Shown here: positions 1-8,223 of the stretch, one piece after another
How positions within the stretch are numbered: position 1 is the first letter of the stretch
Layout of the letters: every line of letters begins with the position of its first letter
Source of the DNA: RQOF01 sp964461135
GTDB taxonomy: Bacteria; Calditrichota; Calditrichia; RBG-13-44-9
DNA length: 64,000 nucleotides
Direction of reading: 5' to 3'
NCBI GenBank assembly: GCA_964461135.1
Contig: CAYWTB010000014.1
Location: 1 to 64,000, forward strand
Program-made: the position numbers and the translations under genes
Notes under the pieces: model-generated
Told to the model about the DNA's origin: nothing
The model's database searches: none
The model's input: the letters and a program-made list of their open reading frames with translations, nothing else

Positions 1-55
1 CCCTGTAGTGTAATAAAACCTCAACGCTGAGTCAAGAATTCAGAAACGGAGGGCC

Positions 56-400
56 TTTGATCGTCCGGAAGTCTATATTCTGGCTTTATCCGCTTTCAGA
101 ATAATATCCGAGGTCATTCCGGTATTTTCCAGCAGACCGATCTTTGGATATGAGTTCGTTGCGGCCTCCTCAGTGGCTATAATCCTGCTGTCTTTCGGGG
201 TGTGGGCTCATCATATGTTCACTGTGGGGCTGGGCAATACTCTGGATGCCTTTTTCGCAGCAACCAGCATGCTGATAGACATCCCCTACCGGCATAAAAA
301 TTGCCACCATGTGGGAAGGCTCGATCCGACTAAAAACATCCAGGTTATTTGCTATGACCTTTCTAGTAGATTTTACCCTGGGTGGAGGATTATGCGGAGT
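56..400 (+). pseudogene. ctaD: Remnant of cytochrome c oxidase subunit I (heme-copper oxidase)
   Basis: Translation from about 56 in one frame gives the subunit I landmark around the Cu-B helix: RPEVYILALSAF, then IISEVIPVFSSRPIFGYEF, then WAHHMFTVGLG. The family reads HPEVYIL, so the metal-ligand His is replaced by Arg. Near 290-310 the similarity moves to another frame (MWEGSIRL... LFAMTFLVDFTLGG), which shows a frameshift, and it ends near 400. About 115 of roughly 550 residues remain, with no start, no subunit II or III and no intact neighbour. Family identity is firm; the gene is dead. The upstream part may lie outside the window, but upstream of about 50 the reading frame already looks degraded. 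Confidence 0.85.
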
Positions 401-578
401 CCGATATGCAATTGTTTGCCTGTTTATTCGGACAGGAGTTTCTTTTTCTGCAATATGCTTCACCAATTCTTCACAATATGTTATTATATAATATATGGAA
501 GTAAATAATGAGAAATGCAAAATTGAGATAAAATGAGATGTGTGAATGAAGATGTTTATTTCAAGTGCGACCGGATAG

Positions 579-835
579 GTGGGATTTAATGAAGTTCAGG
601 CATTCTGCGCAGCCGGATATAAGGGTGAGGTTCGTTTTAAATCCCGCGAAGATGCCCGAGCAGAGATTGGAAATTTTGCTGATGTTCTGGCCATTGATCA
701 GCAGGTGGATTCAGCTAAGGCCAGATCGATCCTCGGTTGATCCCCAGGTATAAGGGCTTTGTCCGGGACGTTTCTGCCTACTATCAAGCCAGGCAAGCCT
801 TCCCGAAGCAGTGTGCCTTAAGAGACGTTGATTAA
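579..835 (+). pseudogene. C-terminal remnant of an NAD-dependent epimerase/dehydratase
   Basis: The frame at 579-740 reads FNEVQAFCAAGYKGEVRF... DQQVDSAKARSILG and then stops. The family tail continues in another frame at 746-835 as RYKGFVRDVSAYYQARQA. Together they match the end of extended short-chain dehydrogenase/epimerase proteins, whose last 20 residues typically read W.PR..GF..D...YY..W. There is a stop (tag, 576-578) upstream in the first frame. It is a frameshifted fragment without the Rossmann nucleotide-binding half. The superfamily assignment is reasonable; the specific enzyme cannot be told. Confidence 0.55.
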
Positions 836-923
836 ACAGAGAAGAGGTAAAGTTGATTATTAAATTTTTACGTTTTTTAGCCCTTTTTTTTTTGGCATTT
901 CCAGTGGAATATCTTTTTCTCAC

Positions 924-1346
924 ATGGTTGAGGCTGGTCCCAAGGCTCAACTTCCGGGACCTGTATTTCTGGAAATACAGCAGATATTGTTGAAAAATTT
1001 CGGTGCTGTATGTGGAGTCATAGAGGCGGTTACTGTGATATCACTGCTTATTCTGGTTATGTTACTGCGCGGCAGAAAAAAGGCTTTCTGGCTGACCCTG
1101 CTCAGTTTGGTAAGTCTGGTAGTAATGATTGGAGTATGGGCAATATTTCTGAAACCCATCAATGCCCAGGTAAATTCCTGGACGGCAATAACCATGCCGG
1201 GTAACTGGATCGATTTCAGGGATCAATGGCAATACTATCATCTGGTGCTGGAGGTAATCTCTGTTTTCGGATACGGTATGTTGATTTTTTCGGTACTGCA
1301 GGATTCGGTGTCCCCAAATAATAATAAAACAATACAAAATTCATAG
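924..1346 (+). CDS. DUF1772 (anthrone-oxygenase-like) membrane protein
   Basis: The 140-residue product has three hydrophobic segments (about residues 28-50, 55-75 and 105-125) and the DUF1772 hallmark: LKPINAQVNSW followed by NWIDFRDQWQYYH. DUF1772 proteins are four-helix inner-membrane proteins, some linked to anthrone oxidation; function here is unknown. The ATG at 924 has no good ribosome site and gives a protein lacking the first helix. The missing helix is encoded just upstream in another frame: a TTG at 853 preceded by agaggt reads MIIKFLRFLALFF into a run of ten T (884-893), after which the frame of this ORF continues as GISSGISFSH. A one-base slip in the T10 tract would join them. 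The lactonase gene begins 15 bases downstream, so the two are probably co-transcribed. Confidence 0.7.
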   Translation: MVEAGPKAQLPGPVFLEIQQILLKNFGAVCGVIEAVTVISLLILVMLLRGRKKAFWLTLLSLVSLVVMIGVWAIFLKPINAQVNSWTAITMPGNWIDFRDQWQYYHLVLEVISVFGYGMLIFSVLQDSVSPNNNKTIQNS

Positions 1347-1361
1347 AAAGGATGATAATCG

Positions 1362-2228
1362 ATGATGAAAGTACATCATATTCAAACCGGAACTGTAACA
1401 ATAAAAGAAAACCAACGGGTGGGCAAAGGACGAAACAGTGCTGCCCGTTTTTTTAATATGATCACTGACAGTGAATGGACGGATGAACTTCCCATTTATT
1501 CCTGGGTGATTGAACATCCGGAGGGAGTCATTGTGGTTGACGCGGGTGAAACTGCCAGAACAAACCAGCCGGGTTATTTCCCGCGATGGTATCCTTATTA
1601 CGGGTTGGGGGTAAAGGAACCAGTTGAGCCCCTGCAGGAAGTAGGACCGCAACTGGAAGCAATGGGAATTCCACCCCGGGAGGTACGCTGGCTTATTCTC
1701 ACCCATCTTCACACGGATCACGCCGGGGGTATTTACCATTTTCCGGATTCAAAAGTAATGCTTACCTGCAATGAATATGAAAGAGCCTCCGGCCTGGCGG
1801 GACGGTTGCGTGGATATCTGCCTCAGTACCGCCCCTCCTGGTTTAAACCTGATCTGATCGGATTTGAAAATGATCCGGTTGGTCCTTTTATGCAAAGCTT
1901 CCGGCTCACACGCGACGGTGAGGTGATTCTTCTGCCAACCCCCGGTCATACCCCCGGTCATTTATCGGTTGTAGTGCAGGAGGGGGACCGTAACATATTT
2001 CTTGCCGGAGATACTTCATATACACATGAATTGATGCTGGCGGGTAAAGTGGATGGAGTGGCTCCGGATGTTGAGGGTGCAGCACAAACTCTGGCACGTA
2101 TACGTAAATGGGTGCAGGAAGAAGCTATGATTTATTTACCCAGTCATGATCCTGCATCTGCTTATCGTCTTGATCGACAGATCGAGGTAGCCGGGGAGGT
2201 ACTGAAGGAGCAAAAAATGTCAGCTTAA
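1362..2228 (+). CDS. Metallo-beta-lactamase-fold lactonase (N-acyl homoserine lactonase-like)
   Basis: A 288-residue soluble protein of the dizinc MBL fold. The metal motif HLHTDHAGG is at residues 115-123 (His115, His117, Asp119, His120). His196 in GHTPGHLS, Asp217 in LAGDTSYT and His262 in LPSHDPAS complete the usual ligand set. The layout, with HxHxDH near residue 115 and a GHTPGH-LAGD spacing of about 21, matches the AiiA/AttM-type lactonases that open acyl-homoserine-lactone rings, but the same fold also hydrolyses other esters and lactones. There is no signal peptide. The start is ATG 1362 with an aaagga site; an adjacent ATG follows at 1365. It sits between the DUF1772 and SnoaL-like genes, an arrangement that suggests detoxification or secondary metabolism of a lactone. 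Confidence 0.8.
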   Translation: MMKVHHIQTGTVTIKENQRVGKGRNSAARFFNMITDSEWTDELPIYSWVIEHPEGVIVVDAGETARTNQPGYFPRWYPYYGLGVKEPVEPLQEVGPQLEAMGIPPREVRWLILTHLHTDHAGGIYHFPDSKVMLTCNEYERASGLAGRLRGYLPQYRPSWFKPDLIGFENDPVGPFMQSFRLTRDGEVILLPTPGHTPGHLSVVVQEGDRNIFLAGDTSYTHELMLAGKVDGVAPDVEGAAQTLARIRKWVQEEAMIYLPSHDPASAYRLDRQIEVAGEVLKEQKMSA

Positions 2229-2273
2229 ATTAAAAATTTGGTTCAATTACTATTAAATCAGAGGAGAGGAGTT

Positions 2274-2645
2274 ATGACGGAAAAAGTATTTGATGAGTGG
2301 TTGAGAGTATATGGGGATGCCTGGGAAAAGAAAAATCCATCCATGCTCAAACCCCTGTTTTCTCGGGATGCTGTGTATTCCGAGACACCCTTTGATTTGC
2401 CTTTTGGCGGGCTTGAGGCAATTGAAAATTACTGGGTGAAGTCAACGAATAAGCAGGAAGATATTGATTTTAACTATAAGATTCTGGCCGTGACCAAGAA
2501 CAGGGGAATTGCACGGTGGCTTGCGGAATTCAAGCGGACAGGTGATAAAAAAAAGATATATCTTGATGGTATACTGGAAGCAGAATTTGACGAAACTGAT
2601 CACTGCAGGGTTTTTCGTGAATGGTGGCACCGAAAGGAAGAATAG
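2274..2645 (+). CDS. SnoaL-like / NTF2-fold protein
   Basis: 123 residues starting at ATG 2274, chosen over an upstream in-frame TTG because gaggagaggag lies at the right distance. The sequence has the SnoaL-like layout: an N-terminal helix (FDEWLRVYGDAWEKKN), LFSRDAVYSETPFDLPFGGLEAI, and a beta-rich second half ending in FREWWHRKE. NTF2-fold proteins of this kind include polyketide cyclases, small-molecule isomerases and binding proteins; the fold rarely predicts the substrate. It follows the lactonase gene by 45 bases, so a shared transcript is likely. Confidence 0.7.
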   Translation: MTEKVFDEWLRVYGDAWEKKNPSMLKPLFSRDAVYSETPFDLPFGGLEAIENYWVKSTNKQEDIDFNYKILAVTKNRGIARWLAEFKRTGDKKKIYLDGILEAEFDETDHCRVFREWWHRKEE

Positions 2646-2698
2646 TCCTGGGCGCCGTCAGCTGGGCAGCAGGTAGTCGGACAGGGGGTAAGAAGGTG

Positions 2699-2800
2699 TC
2701 AGGAATCAGGTCTCAGGAGCCAGTGTCACAAAAGATAAAATACAAAAGACAAAAATAAAAGACCTTAAGTGCAAGTGTTTTTAGCCTTCCTGATTCCTGA
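2699..2800. repeat. Inverted-repeat, low-complexity intergenic tract
   Basis: TCAGGAATCAGG (2699-2710) is matched by its exact reverse complement at 2789-2800. The interval between is built of short A-rich words such as aaaagataaaatacaaaagac, and the flank to 2880 is made of short pyrimidine-rich words. Composition resembles 43430-43600. No gene is visible between 2646 and 2926. Confidence 0.6.
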
Positions 2801-2926
2801 ATCCTCAGTTTTTAAGCCTTGCGCCTTGATCCATGAGCCTGTTTCTTTGTCTCAGCCTTGCCTATGCCTTTACCCTTACAGCTTACCCCCCTAATACTTA
2901 CCAAGAGTTATGAAGGATGATTGGCT

Positions 2927-3643
2927 CTAAAATCTGATTACAGTATTATCGCTTATGAATTCCCCACTGGGACAATCTTTATCAAGACGGGCCAGCCATA
3001 CAATTGTGGCAGCCGCCTGTTCCGGAGAACGTGGAGCGCTCCGTCCCCCCATGTCTGTCCGAACCCAGCCCGGATTGAGTGCATTGATTTTGATTTTTTC
3101 CCGATTTACTTCATTGGCCATGATGCGGGTCATGCCGTTCAGAGCGTACTTGGACAATTTGTACGCCCCTGTTCCGCCGGAAAGCGAGGCGAAAGCGCCC
3201 AGCCCGGAAGAGATGTTTATTATCCGCCCATAACCATTTTTCTTCATGAGTGGAAGAAAAGCCCGGGTGACCCGGAAGGCTCCCAGCAGGTTTACGTCCA
3301 GCGTTTTCTCCAGAACATCCGGGGAAATTTCAGTAAACCGTTTCCCTTCATCCAGGGAAATCCCGGCATTATTGACCAGTACATCCAGACGGCCATATTC
3401 ATTTTTGACAAACTCAGAGGCCAGCCGTATACTCTCCGGATCGCTTACATTCAATTGACAGAAATTCACCTCGAGGCCTTCTTCCTGGAGTTTCTTCCGG
3501 GCGTTTCCCCCTTTTTCGGTGGAACGGGCAGTTAAAATAACCGAAAAGCCGGCTTTGGCAAGCTGCCGGCAGGTTTCAAATCCGATACCGCGGTTGGCGC
3601 CGGTCACCAGGGCAATTTTCCTGGCCATTTGATCTTGAGACAT
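2927..3643 (-). CDS. Short-chain dehydrogenase/reductase (classical SDR)
   Basis: 238 residues from ATG 3643, which has agggaga upstream; an in-frame TTG at 3691 lacks such a site. The N-terminal cofactor motif TGANRGIG (about residues 14-21), NNAG (about 90), the catalytic Ser in ISSGLG and the YKLSK (YxxxK) motif are all present, followed by the NPGWVRTDMGG segment typical of carbonyl-reductase-like SDRs. It should be an NAD(P)-dependent ketone/alcohol oxidoreductase in the cytoplasm; the substrate is not predictable. It stands alone, divergent from the S9 peptidase gene. A second SDR at 31982-32734 is only distantly similar. Confidence 0.85.
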   Translation of the reverse strand: MSQDQMARKIALVTGANRGIGFETCRQLAKAGFSVILTARSTEKGGNARKKLQEEGLEVNFCQLNVSDPESIRLASEFVKNEYGRLDVLVNNAGISLDEGKRFTEISPDVLEKTLDVNLLGAFRVTRAFLPLMKKNGYGRIINISSGLGAFASLSGGTGAYKLSKYALNGMTRIMANEVNREKIKINALNPGWVRTDMGGRSAPRSPEQAAATIVWLARLDKDCPSGEFISDNTVIRF

Positions 3644-3895
3644 AATATGATTCTCCCTGAATTTGAGTTTTCCAATATTGAACGGATTCAATATCCATCT
3701 TTTGTTATTTTTTCAATCAGATTATGAAAGGATGCTGTCATATATTATATTAATGCATTATTGGGATCCGCTACAACTTAATTTCCAGCCAATCCGGATG
3801 TTGTTCGCCATTTATCCGGCTTTTTTAAAATTATGTTGATTTTCCCGCCATAAAAATTATATGGTATAGGGTTGATTAAATTCAGGGAGATCTCT

Positions 3896-5944
3896 ATGAA
3901 CACGTATAAAACGTTTGTGTTTATGATTTTCTTTGTTTGTTGTCTGGTTATTATAGCGGTGGCCCAGGCACCTATGCATCCCTTCACGGTCCATGATCTG
4001 CTGTCCATGGAAAGGATTACCGATCCCCGCGTTTCCCCGGACGGCAAGTCCATCGTATTTGTAGTCCGTACCACGGATCTGGAAGCGAATCGCGGGCGAA
4101 AGGATCTGTGGATGGTCAATACCGACGGAACGGGATTAAGACAGCTGACCCATGATCCGGAAAATGATTTTGATCCGTACTGGGCAGCTGACGGTGAATC
4201 TGTCTTTTTTATCTCATCGCGCTCCGGTTCAGACCAGGTTTGGCAAGTATTTTTGAAGTCAGGGGAGGTAAAGCAGGTGACGGATTTTCCGCTGGATGTG
4301 GGATTTATAAAATTATCTCCCGATGGATTACAGCTGGCGTTTACCGTGAAAGTTTTTCCCGGTAACTCCATTGACCAGACCGTAAAGAAACTGGAAGAGA
4401 TAAAAAATCGTAAAGCCAGCGGAATAATTTACGACCGCCTTATGATCCGTCACTGGGATACCTGGGAGGATGGCCGACGTTCCCACCTGTTTGTGATGCC
4501 GGCAGCGGGTGGAAAGGAGGTGGATGTAATGTTGAACATGAATGCCAATACCCCGGACCAGCCCTTCGGTGACATGAAGGAAGTCACTTTCACTCCCGAT
4601 GGGAAAGGCCTGGTGTTTACAGACAAGAATGCCGGCAGAGAAGACGCCTGGTCCACCAACTGGGATTTATATTATGTACCCCTCGATGCTTCTCAGGAAC
4701 CGGTGTGTCTTACCACTGAGAATAAGGCGTGGGATATGGCCCCCGTTTTTTCGCCGGATGGCAGGTTCATGGCTTATCTGGCGATGAAGAGGCCCCAGTA
4801 TGAGTCGGACCGTCGGCGTATTGTGCTCCGTTCCTGGCCGGACGGCGCAGAACGGGTATTGACGGAAAAATGGGATCGCTCTCCTTCAGAAATTTTCTGG
4901 TCTGCGGATGGAGAAAAAATATATGCGCTGGCAGAAAATTTTGCCCAGGGTGCTCTTTTCAGCGTTGATGTTAAAACCGGGAAGGCGGAGGTTCTGAACA
5001 GTGATGGTCATGTGCGATCCCCGTCCCTGGCAGGTAAAAATTTTGTGTTCGGCCTGGATAATCTGAAATCACCCGTCGAATTGTTTATCGCCGATCTTAA
5101 GGGGCGCAAAACAAAACAAATAACTCATATCAATCAGGAAAAACTGGCGGCAGTTGAAACAGGGGAATATGAACAGTTTTCCTTCCCCGGCTGGAATAAT
5201 GAGAAAGTCTATGGTTATCTGGTTAAGCCGGCCAATTTTAATCCCGGCAAGAAATTCCCGGTGGCCTTTTTGATTCATGGCGGTCCGCACGGATCTTTTG
5301 GCAACGACTTTCATTACCGCTGGAATCCCCAGGTTTATACCGGAGCAGGATATGCAGCCGTGATGATAGATTTTCATGCATCAGCCGGTTATGGACAGGC
5401 GTTTCAGGATGCTATCCGTGATGACTGGGGAGGCAAACCGCTGGTGGATCTGCAGAAAGGGCTGGAAGCTGCACTGCAGAGATACCCATTCCTGGATGGA
5501 GAACGGGTTGGCGCCCTGGGTGCTTCCTATGGCGGATATATGATCAACTGGATAGCTGGCAACTGGCCGGACCGTTTTTGCTGCCTGGTGAATCATGATG
5601 GTAATATAGATGAACGGATGGCCTATTTTGATACCGAGGAATTGTGGTTTCCAGAATGGGAGCACCGGGGTACACCCTGGGACAATCCGGAAGGTTATGA
5701 AAAGCAGAATCCGCTGAATTTTGTCAGGAACTGGAGGACCCCCATGCTGGTTATTCACGGGCAAAAGGATTACCGGGTAGCCGTAACGCAGGGAATCGGA
5801 ACCTTTAATGCCCTGCAGCGCAAGGGAATTCCCAGTAAATTTCTTTATTTCCCGGATGAAAACCACTGGGTTCTGAAACCGGCCAATAGCATTCTATGGC
5901 ACGATACGGTTCTGGCCTGGCTGGACCAGTGGCTGCGGAAGTAA
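3896..5944 (+). CDS. Secreted S9-family peptidase (acylaminoacyl/dipeptidyl peptidase type)
   Basis: 682 residues. A Sec signal peptide (about residues 1-24, ending AVAQA) is followed by a WD40/TolB-like beta-propeller with repeats such as DPRVSPDGKSIVF, and then an alpha/beta-hydrolase domain from about residue 425. The catalytic triad is Ser544 in GASYGGYM, Asp625 in HGQKDYRV and His657 in ENHWV; the oxyanion loop HGGPHGSF is also present. Family S9 cleaves short peptides or acylated N-terminal residues, here presumably in the periplasm. The start is ATG 3896 with cagggaga upstream; the frame is open to 3872 but with no better start. It appears monocistronic, with a hairpin just downstream. 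Confidence 0.9.
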   Translation: MNTYKTFVFMIFFVCCLVIIAVAQAPMHPFTVHDLLSMERITDPRVSPDGKSIVFVVRTTDLEANRGRKDLWMVNTDGTGLRQLTHDPENDFDPYWAADGESVFFISSRSGSDQVWQVFLKSGEVKQVTDFPLDVGFIKLSPDGLQLAFTVKVFPGNSIDQTVKKLEEIKNRKASGIIYDRLMIRHWDTWEDGRRSHLFVMPAAGGKEVDVMLNMNANTPDQPFGDMKEVTFTPDGKGLVFTDKNAGREDAWSTNWDLYYVPLDASQEPVCLTTENKAWDMAPVFSPDGRFMAYLAMKRPQYESDRRRIVLRSWPDGAERVLTEKWDRSPSEIFWSADGEKIYALAENFAQGALFSVDVKTGKAEVLNSDGHVRSPSLAGKNFVFGLDNLKSPVELFIADLKGRKTKQITHINQEKLAAVETGEYEQFSFPGWNNEKVYGYLVKPANFNPGKKFPVAFLIHGGPHGSFGNDFHYRWNPQVYTGAGYAAVMIDFHASAGYGQAFQDAIRDDWGGKPLVDLQKGLEAALQRYPFLDGERVGALGASYGGYMINWIAGNWPDRFCCLVNHDGNIDERMAYFDTEELWFPEWEHRGTPWDNPEGYEKQNPLNFVRNWRTPMLVIHGQKDYRVAVTQGIGTFNALQRKGIPSKFLYFPDENHWVLKPANSILWHDTVLAWLDQWLRK

Positions 5945-5970
5945 ATATTTTTCGGGCAGGATTTATATCT

Positions 5971-6000
5971 CCGATCTTATCCCTTACGGGATGAGATCGG
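5971..6000. terminator. Hairpin downstream of the S9 peptidase
   Basis: ccgatcttatccc and gggatgagatcgg form a 13-pair stem with one G-T pair around a TTAC loop, 26 bases after the peptidase stop. No strong U run follows, so it may act as an mRNA end rather than a classical intrinsic terminator. Confidence 0.5.
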
Positions 6001-6189
6001 TTGAAATAAAGTTCTTTAACCCAAAATTACACGGTTTTCACGGATGTCCAGTTGTAATTTTTATTATATGAGGCCGGAATATCCTATGCCAAAAAGGCCT
6101 TTAGTTTTATCAGGGTGCTGATGTAAGGCCGGTGTTTAATAAAAAACATCAGGTGAGGGGACGATGTTCATTATAAATGATCAGCCTTT

Positions 6190-6588
6190 TTATTGCGGTT
6201 TTTTGCTGGTATGCCGATAAATTGCATACTCCACGGCACTCAATCCCACCAGGAGAACTGCCAGTATCCATAAAATGATTTTTCCGGTAACTGGAAGGGA
6301 TAAATGGCCCCGGATAAGCCACACTGTTAAGACTATCCCGCCACACATATTAATGGCAATCGCCCCTCCCGGACCCAGGCCGGTAAAGGAAGGGTCTCTT
6401 CGATAAAATTCAATGATTAGGGCAATCCCAATACCAAAAAGAACGGCTCCTAAAATATTGGGATAGAAATACTGCTCGGTAACAGGATGGCCCAGACTGC
6501 CGATGAGTGAGGGGGAGAGAACCAGGAGAATAATTCCGAGAATGATATTGATAAAAGCATCCAGCAGTAAAATCGGGGAGTGTTTCAT
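6190..6588 (-). CDS. Small four-helix membrane protein, unknown function
   Basis: 132 residues with four predicted membrane segments (about 5-27, 43-62, 76-94 and 103-121) separated by short polar loops, ending in a basic tail (YRHTSKKPQ). The helices are rich in Ile, Leu and Gly. I do not recognise a named family. It lies on the same strand downstream of the methyltransferase-like gene with a gap of about 135 bases, so it may be co-transcribed. ATG 6588 is the first start in a clearly hydrophobic frame, with a weak ribosome site (caggac). Confidence 0.65.
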   Translation of the reverse strand: MKHSPILLLDAFINIILGIILLVLSPSLIGSLGHPVTEQYFYPNILGAVLFGIGIALIIEFYRRDPSFTGLGPGGAIAINMCGGIVLTVWLIRGHLSLPVTGKIILWILAVLLVGLSAVEYAIYRHTSKKPQ

Positions 6589-6723
6589 GATTATTGTCCT
6601 GTAATGATGCGTATCTGAAAATGAAGTTACAAACTGTTTGAAGTATCCTTTCAGTTAACAGGAAATCCGGATAATTCCTGATATGGGAAATGCCCCGCAT
6701 ATCAGATTGGTCACTGCAAAGGA

Positions 6724-7173
6724 CTATATCCATCTCCTTACTTTTTTTTGATAAGCTCTGTATTGCAAACTAAAAGTATCTTCCAGCATTTTTTCTTCCT
6801 TTTTTATGAAAACCGCTTCCATGATAAAAGGGAAAGCGGCTGCTATTAAAAAAGGCGTCAGAGAACCCAAAAGGATTGAAATTCCTGCCAGAATCAGAAA
6901 CATGCCCAGGTACATGGGATGTCGGCTGATTCTGAATACACCGCCAGTGACTAATGCTATGGATTTTTCAAAGGGCTTAACCGTTGTGCCGGCATTTTTG
7001 AAATACCGGTCGGCAACCAGATTTAAAACGCTGCCGCTCAAAATCGGAATAATACCCGAGAGGGTCCAGGGGAAATGAATTATTTTGATAACCGGTAATA
7101 AAAAATGAATGATAATAATACTTATTATGGATATCATAAAATATGTCGGCGGTAAGATTGTTTTTCTTTTCAT
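6724..7173 (-). CDS. Isoprenylcysteine carboxyl methyltransferase-family membrane protein
   Basis: 149 residues from ATG 7173 (cagagaga upstream). The hydrophobic N-terminal half is followed by the family core: GVFRISRHPMYLG (about residues 85-97), a further hydrophobic pair, then EEKMLEDTFSLQYRAYQKKVRRWI. The RHPxY...E...F...Y..Y pattern is the SAM-binding core shared by bacterial ICMT/PEMT-like methyltransferases. These sit in the inner membrane and methylate lipids or unknown small molecules; bacterial substrates are mostly unknown. An upstream in-frame GTG at 7194 is possible but less well placed. Confidence 0.8.
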   Translation of the reverse strand: MKRKTILPPTYFMISIISIIIIHFLLPVIKIIHFPWTLSGIIPILSGSVLNLVADRYFKNAGTTVKPFEKSIALVTGGVFRISRHPMYLGMFLILAGISILLGSLTPFLIAAAFPFIMEAVFIKKEEKMLEDTFSLQYRAYQKKVRRWI

Positions 7174-7332
7174 TGATATCTCTCTGCGATCCACAATTTG
7201 CGGGCAGGATGTGAAGATAAGCGGGAAATGGGCCCGGCAATTTTCCGGATTTATCCGGTGTAAAAAATAATTTAAAAATTAGAGGAGTATTAAATGATAG
7301 TCAAGCAAAATTCCGCTCGGAACCGGTCGTTC

Positions 7333-7441
7333 CAGCCCCTGTCTGCCCTGCCCGTCTGTACGGCAGGCGCTGCCTGACGGCATAAGAAGGCCCGCCAGTC
7401 TGGCAGCGCAGCCTGGACAGGTCTGGCAACCGGACAGGGGA
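7333..7441. repeat. GC-rich palindromic block
   Basis: ccctgtc near the left end and gacaggg near the right are inverted repeats. Between them are further short palindromes such as ggcaggcgctgcc. The block is far richer in G+C than its A+T-rich surroundings and has no coding sense that I can support. Similar words (cctgcctg... caggcaggc) occur inside the 52069-52367 element. Confidence 0.5.
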
Positions 7442-7554
7442 CAAGGGATAGGGTAATTGAGAGCAAAAGTACTGTATTCTTCTATATTTTCATTAATCAA
7501 GTTTTTGAGAAAGTATTAGATTTTTTTAATAGTTTCCGGAGCAAAAGCAATAAT

Positions 7555-7670
7555 CATAAAAGTTATTATATTTGAATAAGCTAAGCCCCGGCCTTTAGGC
7601 AGGGGAATTAAGGAATCCAATATTTTTAGGCTTTAGCCCGGATTTGGGAATTGAGCAGGTTAAATAAATC
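7555..7670. repeat. Hairpin repeat family, copy A (diverged)
   Basis: It aligns along its length with copies B (34516-34630) and C (36125-36251). Shared blocks are the gccccgg..cc(g)gggattaa hairpin with ttaa(g)gaatcc, a second small hairpin (ggctttagcc here), and a right end ttgggaattgagcaggttaaataaa that resembles ttgtgaattaagtaggataaataaa of copy C. There is no open reading frame. Confidence 0.65.
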
Positions 7671-7854
7671 TAAGGTCTGTAAACAAATTTTCTCATTTGA
7701 TTAAAATTTCATATTTCTCAAAAAACATGCATAAATGTTGTAAAATCAGGAATAAAAGTATAGTTTAAGATCTGTCATTGATGATTGTATTATTCTTCAG
7801 CGATCGGTTATGAGAAAGAAATTACGCATACTACCATAATAAAGGGAGAATCAT

Positions 7855-8013
7855 ATGATCAGTTTGTGTGACAAGGAAACGGGAGAACACCTGGGAAATA
7901 TAAGTGGGGAGCATTTACAGTTTTTAATTGACAATCTGGAGGAAGAATCGAGTACGGATCAGGATTATTTCATCAACGCGGCGATCCTGGACATGCTGGA
8001 AGGAATAGGTTGA
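7855..8013 (+). CDS. Small acidic protein, 52 residues
   Basis: ATG 7855 is preceded by aaagggagaa at good spacing. The product begins MISLCDKETGEHLGNISGEH and continues with LQFLIDNLEEESSTDQDYFI. The pattern of a short beta hairpin followed by LQFL(I/V)D.LEEES..DQDYYI... is one I recognise from a family of small uncharacterised bacterial proteins, some with the unsupported label galactosyldiacylglycerol synthase. Family members usually run about ten residues longer. Function is unknown. The DUF2914 gene starts about 210 bases further on. Confidence 0.7.
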   Translation: MISLCDKETGEHLGNISGEHLQFLIDNLEEESSTDQDYFINAAILDMLEGIG

Positions 8014-8223
8014 GATCACAAGCTAATCAGTATACTCTGAACTGCTTTGGGCAGCCGTGACGGAATGGAAATATACTGGTCCCGATGAATAGCCTGCTGA
8101 TATTCCGTTTATTTTCAGTAGCGCAGGGTACTGAAATTTTTTTGCACATTGTTCATTACCATTGAATATCCGATTATTTTTTTTTATATTGAAAAGGTCA
8201 TTAACAAACATCAAGGAGGTATT

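Larger units (their letters stand above)
7195..7854. other. Gene-free interval with two repeat elements
   Basis: 660 bases without a supportable gene. It holds a GC-rich palindromic block (about 7333-7441) and copy A of the hairpin repeat family (about 7555-7670), both listed separately. The rest is A+T-rich and unremarkable. Confidence 0.6.

Noticed and set aside
7501..7700. CRISPR-like repeats
   Set aside because: The repeats are dispersed single copies with hairpins, not regularly spaced units with unique spacers.
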